Shown: in pieces, positions 27,775 through 37,440 of the stretch | Numbering within the stretch: the stretch's first letter is position 1 | Layout of the letters: the number at the start of each line of letters is the position of its first letter | Assembly (NCBI GenBank): GCA_002747325.1 | Contig: PDOZ01000029.1 | Location: forward strand, 1 to 64,000 | Direction of reading: 5' to 3' | DNA length: 64,000 nucleotides | Source: Rhodobacterales bacterium | GTDB lineage: Bacteria; Pseudomonadota; Alphaproteobacteria; Rhodobacterales; Rhodobacteraceae | The notes under the pieces: generated by a model | What the model was told of the DNA's origin: nothing | Database searches by the model: none | Seen by the model: only the letters and a program-made list of their open reading frames with translations | Made by a program: the position numbers and the translations under genes

Positions 27775-30700
27775 TTACGCAACCATAGCTTCGGCCTTTT
27801 TCAAATCGACGGAAACCAGTTGGCTCACCCCCTGCTCGCCCATCGTCACGCCAAACAGCCGGTCCATACGCGCCATGGTCACGGCATGGTGCGTGATCAT
27901 CAAGAAGCGGGTTTCGGTACGGCGAGTCATCTCGTCGAGCAAGTCGCAAAAGCGGGTGACGTTGGCATCATCGAGCGGCGCGTCCACCTCATCCAACACG
28001 CAGATCGGCGCCGGATTGGCCAGAAAGACGCCGAAGATCAGCGCAAGGGCGGTCAGCGTCTGCTCCCCGCCGGAAAGCAGGGAAAGAGTGGACAATTTCT
28101 TGCCCGGTGGCTGGCACATGATCTCCAGCCCAGCCTCCAGCGGATCATCACTTTCCACCAGAACAAGGTTCGCCTCACCGCCGCCAAACAGGTGCCGAAA
28201 CAGCATTTTGAAGTTGGAATTGACCTGCTCAAACGCGGTCAACAGGCGTTCGCGCCCCTCTTTGTTGAGGTTGGCAATGCCGGAGCGCAGCTTGCGGATC
28301 GCCTCTTCCAGATCGGCCTTGTCGCGGACCAGTTGCGCGTGTTCCTCCGTCACCTCTTTGGCGTCTTCCTCGGCGCGCAAATTCACCGCGCCCAGACTAT
28401 CGCGCTGCCGTTTCAGGCGGGACACATCATGTTCAATCTGCTCCGACGACGGCATCTTTTCCGGGTCTTCCTCCAGCTGCTCCAGCAACGCCGCGGGGGT
28501 GCAATCCTGCTCCTCCCGAATGCGCTCCGCCGCCTGCGAAACCCCCTCTTTCGCCGCATCGGCACGCGCCTCCGCGCGGGCGCGCGCCTCTCGGGCCTCC
28601 CCGGCGGCACGCTCATTTTCCCGTTCCGTATCAGAGGCTTGGCGCAAATCCGTTTCCGCTGAAGACAACGCATCCTGCGCCGCAGCCTTGCGCGCTTCCG
28701 CCTCCGAGATCGAGCGCGCCAACTCATCGCGGCGGGTGCGAATCTCGTCGGGAACCTGTTGCGCTTCGCCCAGTTCCGCTTCCGATTGTCCCTTGCGTTC
28801 CGCCAGTTCCGAGACCCGTTTCCCCGCCGTTTCCTTGCGGTGTTTCCAGCCCGAAACCTCCTTGGCAACCTCCTGCGACCGCTTCTGCCGCGCCTCGCCC
28901 TCACGGCGGGTTTCGTCGAAAGCGGAGCGGTGCGACATCATCGCCATGCGCGCCGCTTCAACCGTCATCTTAACGTCTTCAACCTCCGCCCGCGCCGCAT
29001 CCAGATCGCCCAGTTCCGCCATCGCCGCGCTGGCCTCCTTGACGCGCAACGCAGCCGCCAAAACCTCCTCATCCAACCGCGAAAGCGAAAGCGAAACCCC
29101 TTCGGATTTGCTCTCCGCCATTGAAAGCTCGGCTTCCGCACGAGAAGCGGCGCGCGCGGCATCCACCGCCGCCCGATCCGCCGCTTTGCGCGCCTCCCGC
29201 GCCGCCTGATCCGCCTGCGTTGCTGCCGCAAGCTCGGTCTTGATCGCCTCATGCGCGGCCATCGCACCGTCCGCGCGCGCCGAGGTCCGTTCCAGATCCT
29301 GCTTCAATTCTTCCAGCCGGTTTAGCTGTTGCAACCGAAGCGCCGCCGCCGACGGGGCGTCTTCTGCGGCAGCCCGAAACCCGTCCCAGCGCCAAAGATC
29401 CCCTTCCAGCGAAACCAGCCGCTGCCCCGGCAGCAAATCCGCCTGCATCCGGTTTCCGGCCTCTGGTTCCACGATGCCGATCTGCCCCAGACGGCGCGTC
29501 AGAACCGCCGGTGCGTTAACGAAGTTTGACAGCGCCTTAACCCCTTCGGGCAAGCTCTGTGGCTTGGCATATCCCGGCAGCGAGGCCCAGCCAGAAGGCG
29601 CATCGGCCTCTACCTCCGGCGCGCGCAGATCGTCCGCCAACGCCGCGCCAATCGCCTTCTCATAGCCCACCGTCACCTTGAGCGCATCGAGCAACTGCCC
29701 GGTCTCAGAGGTGTCGCGTTCCAGCAGTCGGGCCAACGCCATCACCTCGGCGCGCAACGCATTCACCTCGCCCTCCGCCTCGGACCGCTCCGCGCGCGCA
29801 TCCGCCTCGCGCGCCTGCAACTCTGTGCGCCGCGCATCCGCCGCCGTCAGTGCTTCTTCCGCCGCTTCCGCCGCTTGCGCCGCCGCCACGCGATCCGATT
29901 CGCGCGCCTGCACATCCCCCCGCGCCTTGGTTAACGCCTCACGGGTCGCCGCCAGTTCCGCGCGCGACTTTTCCGCTTCCGCTTCGCTGCGCGCCAAAGA
30001 TTTCTCGCTGTCCTGCAAAAGCCGCGTCGCCGATTGATGCCGCGCCGCCAACCGCGCCACGTCTTCCGTTTGCTGCGCATGAAGCGCCTCGCGCTCCGAC
30101 AAAATCTCCGCCGCCTCGCGCGCCTTTGCCTCTGCCGCTTCCATGCGCTCCGCATGACCCGCGCCCGCCTTGGCTAGCTCACGCGCTTCCCATTCCAGCC
30201 GCGCAATGGTCTCATCCGCGTCCCGGTTCAACGCCTCTTCACGCTCGATATCTCGGGCCAGTTGCGCAATCCGGGCGGTCAGGGTCTCAATCCGGGTTTC
30301 CGCCTGTTTTTCCTGATCCGCAAGCTGATCGCGGCTAACCAAAACCCGCTGTAACACCGCGCTGGCAATCGCCTCTTCCTCGCGCAGCGCAGGCAATTTC
30401 CCTTCCGCCGCTTCACGCGTTTTCGACGCCTTGCGCGCTTCCGCTTCCGCCTGTGCCGCCGCCTTGGTGCGCTCGGTCAGGGTCGCTTTTGCCGCCAACG
30501 CAACCTCATCCGCTTCCCGCCAACGGCGATACAGCAACATCCCCTCTGCACGGCGCAACTGCGTGCCAATGTCACGATAGCGCGCCGCTTGCCGGGCCTG
30601 CCGCGCCAGTTGTGCCAACTGCCCCGCGAGTTGCTCAATCACATCTTCGACCCGAAGCAGATTATTCTCTGTCCCCTTCAGCTTCAACTCCGCCTCATGA

Positions 30701-31230
30701 CGCCGCTGATAGAGACCCGAAATCCCCGCCGCTTCCTCCAGAATACGCCGCCGGGCCTTGGGCTTGGCATTGATCAATTCCGCAATCTGCCCCTGCCGCA
30801 CCAGCGCCGGGGAATGGGCGCCGGTCGAGGCATCGGCAAACAACATCTGCACATCGCGGGCACGCACATCCTTGCCGTTAACCTTATACGCCGACCCGGC
30901 ATCCCGCGTGATCCGGCGCACAATCTCCAACCCATCGCTGTCGTTAAACCCGGAAGGTGCAAGACGGTCGGAATTATCGATGGTCAGGGACACTTCCGCG
31001 AAATTGCGCGCAGGTCGCGTTGCCGCCCCGGCGAAAATCACGTCCTCCATGCCACCGCCACGCATGGCCGACGCGCGCGTTTCCCCCATGACCCAGCGCA
31101 GCGCCTCCAGCAAGTTCGACTTACCGCAGCCATTTGGCCCCACAACGCCGGTCAACCCGTGCGCGATCACCAGATCGGTCGGGTCCACAAAGCTCTTGAA
31201 GCCATTCAGACGTAATTTGGTAAACTGCAA
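27775..31230 (-). CDS. smc: Chromosome segregation protein SMC
   Basis: LRLNGFKSFVDPT, GPNGCGKSNLLEALRW, long coiled coil, LSGGEQTLTALALIFG, CVLDEVDAPLDDANV. Start placed at TTG (LQFTKLRLNGFK); the computed ORF extends upstream into the repeat element. Confidence 0.93.
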   Translation of the reverse strand: MQFTKLRLNGFKSFVDPTDLVIAHGLTGVVGPNGCGKSNLLEALRWVMGETRASAMRGGGMEDVIFAGAATRPARNFAEVSLTIDNSDRLAPSGFNDSDGLEIVRRITRDAGSAYKVNGKDVRARDVQMLFADASTGAHSPALVRQGQIAELINAKPKARRRILEEAAGISGLYQRRHEAELKLKGTENNLLRVEDVIEQLAGQLAQLARQARQAARYRDIGTQLRRAEGMLLYRRWREADEVALAAKATLTERTKAAAQAEAEARKASKTREAAEGKLPALREEEAIASAVLQRVLVSRDQLADQEKQAETRIETLTARIAQLARDIEREEALNRDADETIARLEWEARELAKAGAGHAERMEAAEAKAREAAEILSEREALHAQQTEDVARLAARHQSATRLLQDSEKSLARSEAEAEKSRAELAATREALTKARGDVQARESDRVAAAQAAEAAEEALTAADARRTELQAREADARAERSEAEGEVNALRAEVMALARLLERDTSETGQLLDALKVTVGYEKAIGAALADDLRAPEVEADAPSGWASLPGYAKPQSLPEGVKALSNFVNAPAVLTRRLGQIGIVEPEAGNRMQADLLPGQRLVSLEGDLWRWDGFRAAAEDAPSAAALRLQQLNRLEELKQDLERTSARADGAMAAHEAIKTELAAATQADQAAREARKAADRAAVDAARAASRAEAELSMAESKSEGVSLSLSRLDEEVLAAALRVKEASAAMAELGDLDAARAEVEDVKMTVEAARMAMMSHRSAFDETRREGEARQKRSQEVAKEVSGWKHRKETAGKRVSELAERKGQSEAELGEAQQVPDEIRTRRDELARSISEAEARKAAAQDALSSAETDLRQASDTERENERAAGEAREARARAEARADAAKEGVSQAAERIREEQDCTPAALLEQLEEDPEKMPSSEQIEHDVSRLKRQRDSLGAVNLRAEEDAKEVTEEHAQLVRDKADLEEAIRKLRSGIANLNKEGRERLLTAFEQVNSNFKMLFRHLFGGGEANLVLVESDDPLEAGLEIMCQPPGKKLSTLSLLSGGEQTLTALALIFGVFLANPAPICVLDEVDAPLDDANVTRFCDLLDEMTRRTETRFLMITHHAVTMARMDRLFGVTMGEQGVSQLVSVDLKKAEAMVA

Positions 31231-31301
31231 CGCGCGCCTCAGGGGTTCATATTGATTCTTCCGCGCGATTGTCGGAACAGACCCGCCCCGAGTCAACGGC
31301 T

Positions 31302-31566
31302 TAGGGTGTAGACCCATAATCCCTGCGCCACTGGCGCCAAATCCGCGAAAGATCAGCGGTTTGGCGCGCGCAGGACATAGTGGGTCTATTTCCAAGCGCG
31401 TCGAGCCGCTGAGGTGAAGCGGATTTAGCGTCTTCGATTTGCCAGATTTTTGCCCTGAGCGTCTTCGCGACCCCTGGAAATAGCCCCACTATTCCTGCGG
31501 TGCCGCTCATAGTCAGAACAAAAATCTGACAAACCAGTGGTGCAAGGATTATGGGTCTACACCCTA
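31302..31566. mobile_element. MITE-like element with 33-nt terminal inverted repeats and nested internal inverted repeats
   Basis: TIR left 31302..31334 TAGGGTGTAGACCCATAATCCCTGCGCCACTGG vs reverse complement of 31534..31566 (2 mismatches). Internal pairs: caggacatagtgggtctatttcc / ggaaatagccccactattcctg; cagatttttg / caaaaatctg; ggcgccaaatccgc / gcggtttggcgc. Right half repeated at 1..125. Confidence 0.85.
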
Positions 31567-31599
31567 GTCGGGCTTGCCTTCCGCGCGTCATACAGCCAA

Positions 31600-31800
31600 A
31601 ACGGGCCTGCATGGTTTTTCGCCCCAAGGGCGGGATTTGAGGGAAAGCGGATAAGCCGCTGCCGCCCCCGCGACTGTGAATGCCGAGCGCGCGCCAGGGC
31701 CACTGGGAAACCGGGAAGGCGGCGCAAGCTGTGACGCACGAGCCAGGAGACCTGCCATGTGGAAACCAACCCGTCGGGGCTGACGGGCAAAGGAGTATTG
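31600..31800 (+). ncRNA. Cobalamin riboswitch upstream of cobW
   Basis: Conserved core gggaaagcgg...gccgctgccgcccccgcgactgtgaatgccgag...ccagggccactgggaaaccgggaaggcggcgc...gacgcacgagccaggagacctgcc, followed by hairpin cccgtcggggctgacggg just before the SD. Confidence 0.95.
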
Positions 31801-31802
31801 AG

Positions 31803-32852
31803 ATGAAAAAGATCCCCACGACCGTGGTCACCGGCTTTCTCGGTTCCGGTAAAACAACCCTGATCCGGCACCTGTTAGACAACGCGAACGGCAAGCGCAT
31901 TGCCCTTATCATCAACGAGTTTGGCGACCTTGGCGTCGATGGTGACATCCTGAAAGGCTGCGGCGATGAGACCTGCACCGAGGACGATATTTTCGAGCTG
32001 TCCAATGGCTGTATCTGCTGCACGGTTGCCGAGGATTTTATCCCTACCATGCAAGCCCTGCTCGACCGTCCCGACGCGCCCGATCACATCGTTATTGAAA
32101 CCTCCGGCCTCGCCCTGCCGCAACCGCTGGTGCGCGCTTTTCAGTGGCCCGAGATTTCGACCCGCGTGACCGTTGATGGCGTGGTGACTGTGGTCGATGG
32201 TAAAGCGGTGAATGAAGGTCAGTTCGCCGCTAACCTCGCCGCCGTGGATGCGCAGCGCAAGGCGGATGAGAACCTCGATCACGAAACCCCGCTCTCCGAG
32301 CTTTTCGCCGATCAGATCGCCGCCGCCGACATGATCGTGGTAAACAAGACCGACCTGATGGGCGAGGACGCGGCCAAAGCGCTGGTGCAGAAACTGGCGG
32401 GCGAAGCGCGCGGCGGGGTGCAGGTTCTGCCCTCGACGATGGGCAAATTGCCAGTGGAAGTGGTGCTGGGGCAAGGCGCAGAAGCGGAGGCCAACATGGC
32501 CGGGCGCGACGAGATACACCATCACCACCACGATGATGATGACGACGATCATGAACATCACCACGACCACGACGAGTTCGAAACCTTCGTCGTCGAGCGC
32601 GGCGAAATCACCGACCCGGAAGCCTTCGCCGCGCAAATCACCGAGGTCATCCGCGCGCATAACATCCTGCGCCTCAAGGGTTTCGCCGCCGTTGAAGGCA
32701 AGCCGATGCGCCTGACATATCAAGCGGTTGGCCCGCGGGTGGACCATTATTTCGACCAGCCTTTCGGCGCGGATGCGCGGGAAACCCGGCTGGTGGTGAT
32801 CGGTCAGGCGGGGCTGGACCACGCCGCGATCGAAGCCGCCCTGCGCGCATGA
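31803..32852 (+). CDS. cobW: Cobalamin biosynthesis protein CobW (G3E GTPase) with His/Asp-rich loop
   Basis: TGFLGSGKTTLIRHLL, ELSNGCICCTVAEDF, HHHHHDDDDDDHEHHHDHDEF metal-binding segment. Confidence 0.95.
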   Translation: MKKIPTTVVTGFLGSGKTTLIRHLLDNANGKRIALIINEFGDLGVDGDILKGCGDETCTEDDIFELSNGCICCTVAEDFIPTMQALLDRPDAPDHIVIETSGLALPQPLVRAFQWPEISTRVTVDGVVTVVDGKAVNEGQFAANLAAVDAQRKADENLDHETPLSELFADQIAAADMIVVNKTDLMGEDAAKALVQKLAGEARGGVQVLPSTMGKLPVEVVLGQGAEAEANMAGRDEIHHHHHDDDDDDHEHHHDHDEFETFVVERGEITDPEAFAAQITEVIRAHNILRLKGFAAVEGKPMRLTYQAVGPRVDHYFDQPFGADARETRLVVIGQAGLDHAAIEAALRA

Positions 32853-33301
32853 GCTTCACCATCGAACAGGCCGCGCCGGATGAACCCGGTGCGGCTCGCT
32901 TGCTCGGGCAAAGCCACGCGCTGATGCAGAGCCTGTTCCCGCCAGAGGACAATTTTTTCCTCGATATCAACGCCCTGAAAGCGCCCGACATCCGCTTTTT
33001 CGTGGCGCGCGAGGGCGATGCAATTCTCGGCACCGGCGCGTTGAAAATCACCCCCGAATATGGCGAGGTGAAGTCCATGTTTGTCGCGCAGGAAGCGCGC
33101 GGCAAGGGGATCGGCGCCGCCCTTCTGGCCCAGATCGAGGCCACCGCCCGCGCCGAAAACCTGCCCGCCCTGATGCTCGAAACCGGCAACACACTCACCG
33201 CCGCGCACAAGCTCTACGCCGCCGCCGGGTTTGAACCGCGCGGCCCCTTCGGCGATTATCCCAACGCCAAAAGCTCCATCTTCATGCAAAAGATCCTGTA
33301 A
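32849..33301 (+). CDS. GNAT family N-acetyltransferase
   Basis: VKSMFVAQEARGKGIGAALLAQIEATAR; ATGA overlap with cobW and immediately adjacent to cobN. Confidence 0.88.
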   Translation: MSFTIEQAAPDEPGAARLLGQSHALMQSLFPPEDNFFLDINALKAPDIRFFVAREGDAILGTGALKITPEYGEVKSMFVAQEARGKGIGAALLAQIEATARAENLPALMLETGNTLTAAHKLYAAAGFEPRGPFGDYPNAKSSIFMQKIL

Positions 33302-36300
33302 ATGCACCTGCTCGCCGCCACTCCCGGCGCCATTGACGACGGCAAAGAACCCGTCGATCTGGCGCAAAGTCCCGCCGATATTCTCTTCATTTCCGCCGCC
33401 GATACCGAGCTGGCCGCGCTGTCACAGGCCCGCGCCGATATGGACGCCGCCCCGAGCCTGCGCCTCGCCAACCTGACCCATCTGGCACACCCCCTCTCCG
33501 TCGATCTGCACATCGAAACCTGCGCGTCGAAATGCAAGCTGGGGGTGGCACGCGTGCTGGGCGGGCAAGGTTACTGGCGCTATGGCGTCGAACAATATGC
33601 CGCCCATTGTCAGGCGCTCGGCATCCCGCTGGCGCTCTTGCCCGGCGATGACAAACCCGACCCGGACCTCGCCTTGCTCTCGACCGTTTCCGAAGAGGAT
33701 TACGCCGCGCTCTGGGCCTATATGGTCGAAGGCGGCCCGGAAAACACGACCCGTTTCCTGACCTATGCGCAGGCGATGCTGACCGGCAGCGACAAGCCCG
33801 CCCCCGCCGCGCCGCTGCTGAAATCGGGGCTATACTGGCCCGGCAAAGGCTTGGCGGATTTTGATGTTATATCAGAGAGTTGGCAGGAGAACGCGCCGGT
33901 GGTGGCGGTGGTGTTTTACCGCGCGCTGGTGCAATCGGCGGGGCTGGAACCCATCGGCGGGCTGGTCTCGGAGCTAGCCAAACTCGGCCTGAACCCGCTG
34001 CCGATTTTCGTCAGTTCGCTCAAAGACCCGCTCTCCGCCGCGACCCTGCAATCGCTGTTTGAAACCGCCCCGCCCTCGGTGATTTTGAACTGCACCTCCT
34101 TCGCCGTCGGCTCGCCACATGAGGGCGACGACAGCCCGCAAAACCCGTTAACCATGAAGGCCGCGAACGCGGCGCCGGTGTTTCAGGTTGTGCTGTCAAC
34201 CAGCGCCGAGGCGACGTGGCACGAGGGCACGAGCGGCCTGTCCGCCCGCGACATCGCGATGAACGTCGCCCTGCCCGAAGTCGACGGTCGGGTGCTGACC
34301 CGCGCCATCAGTTTCAAGGGCGAAGCGTTCTTCGACGCCGCCACCGAATGCCCCATCGCGACCTACCGCGCCCGCCCGGACCGCATCGCGTTCGTGGCGC
34401 AACTGGCGAAGAACTGGGCCGAGCTGCGCCACACCCCGCTCCCCGAGCGTCGTGTCGCCCTCATTCTGGCCAATTATCCGAACAAGGACGGGCGCCTCGC
34501 CAATGGCGTCGGCCTCGATACGCCCGCCGCAACCATCGAGGTGCTGAACGCGCTTGTTAACCAAGGTTACCGGATTCGTAACACTCCTGAGTCCGCTCAA
34601 GCGCTGATGCAAACCATCCTCAGCGGCCCGACCAACTGGCTTACCGACCGCGCCCAACGCTCCGGCGGCACGACCCTGCCGTTGGGCGAATATCTGACGC
34701 ATTTCCACCGCCTGCCGCAGCAGGTTCAGGACCAGATCGCCGAGCGCTGGGGCACCCCGGAATCCGACCCGTTTTTCGAGGATAATGCCTTCCGCCTATC
34801 GCTGTTTTCCTATGGCAACGCGGTGGTCGGCGTGCAGCCCGCGCGCGGCTATAACATCGACCCGACCGACACCTATCACTGCCCCGATCTGGTCCCGCCG
34901 CACAACTATCTCGCCTTCTATTTCTGGCTCCGCCACAGCTTCAAAACCCACGCCATCGCCCATATGGGCAAGCACGGAAATCTTGAATGGCTGCCGGGCA
35001 AGGCGCTGGCCCTGTCTGAGACCTGCATGCCCGAAGCGGTCCTTGGTCCGGTTCCGCATATCTACCCTTTCATCGTCAACGATCCGGGCGAAGGGACACA
35101 GGCAAAACGGCGCGCAAGTGCTGTAATCATTGACCATTTAACGCCGCCCCTGACCCGCGCAGAAAGCTACGGGCCGATGAAAGACCTCGAAGCGCTGGTC
35201 GATGAATATTACGAAGCGGCGGGAGTTGATCCGCGCCGGATCGAGATTTTGAAGAAGGAAATTCTGAGCCTGACAACTGTGACCGGGCTGGATGAAGATG
35301 CCGGTTTGACCGGCGATGAGGAAAACGATCTGGCCAAGCTGGACGCCTATTTGTGTGAGTTGAAAGAGGCGCAAATCCGGGACGGGTTGCACGTCTTTGG
35401 CAAGTCGCCGGAGGGGCGTTTGTCGCGCGATCTGGTGCAGGCTTTGGTGCGTATTCCGCGCGGCGACGGCAAGGGTGAGAACGCGTCGCTGATCCGGGCG
35501 CTGGCACTGGATCTGGAGCTGAATTTCGACCCGTTGGATTGCGATTTTTCCGCGCCGTGGACCGGGCCAAAACCGGCGCAGCTGAGCGGCGAAACCGCGT
35601 GGCGCTCGCATGGGGATACGGTCGAACGGCTGGAAGAATATGCCGCGCGGCTGATCGAAGGAGAGGCGGCGCCCGGCCCGGCTTCTAGCGCGGTGCTTAA
35701 CCAAGTTGAACACGTTGTTAAGCCAAAAGTAACCCAATGCGGCCCGGCAGAACTTGATGGCATCCTGACCGCCTTTGCCGGAAAATTCGTGCCCCCCGGC
35801 CCGTCCGGCGCACCAACGCGCGGACGGCTCGACACGCTGCCTACCGGACGCAACTTTTATTCCGTTGACAGCCGGGCCGTGCCGACGCCGACCGCATGGT
35901 CCCTCGGCTGGAAATCCGCCAATCTGTTGATCGACAAACATTTGCAAACCCATGGCGACTGGCCACGCGCGATGTTGATCACCGCATGGGGCACGGCCAA
36001 CATGCGCACCGGCGGCGACGACATTGCGCAGGCCTTGGCTCTGATGGGCGTCAAACCCCAATGGGATAAAGCCAATCGGCGTGTCACCGGGTTCGAGATC
36101 ATCCCCGAAACCGCGCTTGGCCGCCCGCGTGTGGACGTAACCCTGCGCATCTCCGGCTTCTTCCGCGACGCCTTTCCGTCGCTGATTTCGCTCTTCGATT
36201 CCGCCGCCCGCGCGGTGATGGAACTCGACGAACCCGACAGCGCCAACCCCGCTGCAGCGCGCGCGAAGACGGAGGGCATCCGCCCGCGTGTTTACGGCTC

Positions 36301-36979
36301 CAAACCCGGCGCCTATGGCGCGGGGCTTCAGGCATTGATCGACGAAAGGCTATGGAACGATCGCGCGGACTTTGCCGAAGCCTACCTCGAATGGGGCGGA
36401 TATTCTTACGGCGCTGGTAACGAAGGTAAACGCGACCGGGCAGGATTCGAACAACGCCTGAGCCAGACCGAAGCCATCGTGCAGAACCAGGACAACCGCG
36501 AACACGACATTCTGGACAGCGACGATTACTACCAATTCGAGGGCGGCGCAGCGGCGGCGGTGGCCCATTTACAAGGGCAGGACCGCCCGATTTACCATAA
36601 CGACCACTCCCGCCCGGAGCGCCCGGTGATCCGCACGCTGGACGATGAGATCGGACGGGTCGTGCGCTCGCGCGTGGTGAACCCGAAATGGATCGAGGGG
36701 GTGAAGCGGCACGGGTATAAGGGCGCGTTTGAGATCGCCGCGACGGTCGATTATCTGTTCGCCTTTGCAGCGACCACCCATGCAGTGAAGAACCATCATT
36801 TCGATCTGGTGCATGCCGCCTTTCTGGAGGACGAAGAGACCCGCGACTTCATCGAGGAACACAACCCCGCCGCATTGGCTGAAATCGCACAACGCCTTGA
36901 AGAAGCAATAGAAAAGGGGCTTTGGATACCACGCTCAAACTCGGCGCGCGCACTGCTGGAACAACTGCGACAGCGCTAA
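33302..36979 (+). CDS. cobN: Cobaltochelatase subunit CobN
   Basis: 1225 aa; CobN/Mg-chelatase H family (IAHMGKHGNLEWLPGKALALSETCMPEAVLGPVPHIYPFIVNDPGEGTQAKRRA). Confidence 0.96.
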   Translation: MHLLAATPGAIDDGKEPVDLAQSPADILFISAADTELAALSQARADMDAAPSLRLANLTHLAHPLSVDLHIETCASKCKLGVARVLGGQGYWRYGVEQYAAHCQALGIPLALLPGDDKPDPDLALLSTVSEEDYAALWAYMVEGGPENTTRFLTYAQAMLTGSDKPAPAAPLLKSGLYWPGKGLADFDVISESWQENAPVVAVVFYRALVQSAGLEPIGGLVSELAKLGLNPLPIFVSSLKDPLSAATLQSLFETAPPSVILNCTSFAVGSPHEGDDSPQNPLTMKAANAAPVFQVVLSTSAEATWHEGTSGLSARDIAMNVALPEVDGRVLTRAISFKGEAFFDAATECPIATYRARPDRIAFVAQLAKNWAELRHTPLPERRVALILANYPNKDGRLANGVGLDTPAATIEVLNALVNQGYRIRNTPESAQALMQTILSGPTNWLTDRAQRSGGTTLPLGEYLTHFHRLPQQVQDQIAERWGTPESDPFFEDNAFRLSLFSYGNAVVGVQPARGYNIDPTDTYHCPDLVPPHNYLAFYFWLRHSFKTHAIAHMGKHGNLEWLPGKALALSETCMPEAVLGPVPHIYPFIVNDPGEGTQAKRRASAVIIDHLTPPLTRAESYGPMKDLEALVDEYYEAAGVDPRRIEILKKEILSLTTVTGLDEDAGLTGDEENDLAKLDAYLCELKEAQIRDGLHVFGKSPEGRLSRDLVQALVRIPRGDGKGENASLIRALALDLELNFDPLDCDFSAPWTGPKPAQLSGETAWRSHGDTVERLEEYAARLIEGEAAPGPASSAVLNQVEHVVKPKVTQCGPAELDGILTAFAGKFVPPGPSGAPTRGRLDTLPTGRNFYSVDSRAVPTPTAWSLGWKSANLLIDKHLQTHGDWPRAMLITAWGTANMRTGGDDIAQALALMGVKPQWDKANRRVTGFEIIPETALGRPRVDVTLRISGFFRDAFPSLISLFDSAARAVMELDEPDSANPAAARAKTEGIRPRVYGSKPGAYGAGLQALIDERLWNDRADFAEAYLEWGGYSYGAGNEGKRDRAGFEQRLSQTEAIVQNQDNREHDILDSDDYYQFEGGAAAAVAHLQGQDRPIYHNDHSRPERPVIRTLDDEIGRVVRSRVVNPKWIEGVKRHGYKGAFEIAATVDYLFAFAATTHAVKNHHFDLVHAAFLEDEETRDFIEEHNPAALAEIAQRLEEAIEKGLWIPRSNSARALLEQLRQR

Positions 36980-37278
36980 GCGCCGGGGCATTCCAGCCGC
37001 GCCGTCATCAAAGCCACATCGCCGCCAAGCGAGCCGTTTTCAACCCGGCATCCGGTGGCGATTTCGACCGCCCGCGTTGCCTTGGCGAAGGTCAGGGACA
37101 TGGAGGGCGAAAGCTCGATGGAGGTGCGGTAAATCTCGACCTCATCGCCGCGCCAATGCACGGCGAAGAGCGACCCACCAACTTCGACAACCTGACGATT
37201 CGCCCCGTGCATCCGCAGGCTTGGGGAATCACAGGCCGTCAGAGCGGCAAGGAACATGGTTAACAACAACGGTTTCAT
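36976..37278 (-). CDS. Small putative lipoprotein, hypothetical
   Basis: MKPLLLTMFLAALTACDSPS lipobox-like signal; ~100 aa; convergent with cobN. Confidence 0.65.
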   Translation of the reverse strand: MKPLLLTMFLAALTACDSPSLRMHGANRQVVEVGGSLFAVHWRGDEVEIYRTSIELSPSMSLTFAKATRAVEIATGCRVENGSLGGDVALMTARLECPGA

Positions 37279-37300
37279 GCCGCCACTATGGCGCAAAAAC

Positions 37301-37355
37301 CGTTAAAAAACTCTTAACGCGTTCTTAACCAAGGTTAACGCGCCAAGCTTAACGC
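37301..37355. promoter_or_regulatory. Cluster of TTAACG/CTTAAC motifs with a TTAACCAAGGTTAA palindrome upstream of the TDT-like gene
   Basis: cgttaaaaaactcttaacgcgttcttaaccaaggttaacgcgccaagcttaacgc in a divergent intergenic region. Confidence 0.4.
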
Positions 37356-37440
37356 ACAGGTGCGTCAACTTGTCGCACAGCATTCCCCAAGCCGCTTCGC
37401 TATTTACATTCCAAATCCTGAATATGAATGGAGCCCTCCA

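Noticed and set aside
27692-29209. 505 aa Ser/Ala/Arg-rich plus-strand ORF
   Set aside because: Antisense shadow of smc.
31301-32050. 249 aa minus-strand ORF spanning the repeat element and riboswitch
   Set aside because: Chance translation through the MITE-like element and aptamer; the conserved cobW lies on the other strand.
32505-32580. cat/gat-rich simple repeat
   Set aside because: Encodes the His/Asp-rich metal-binding loop typical of CobW proteins.
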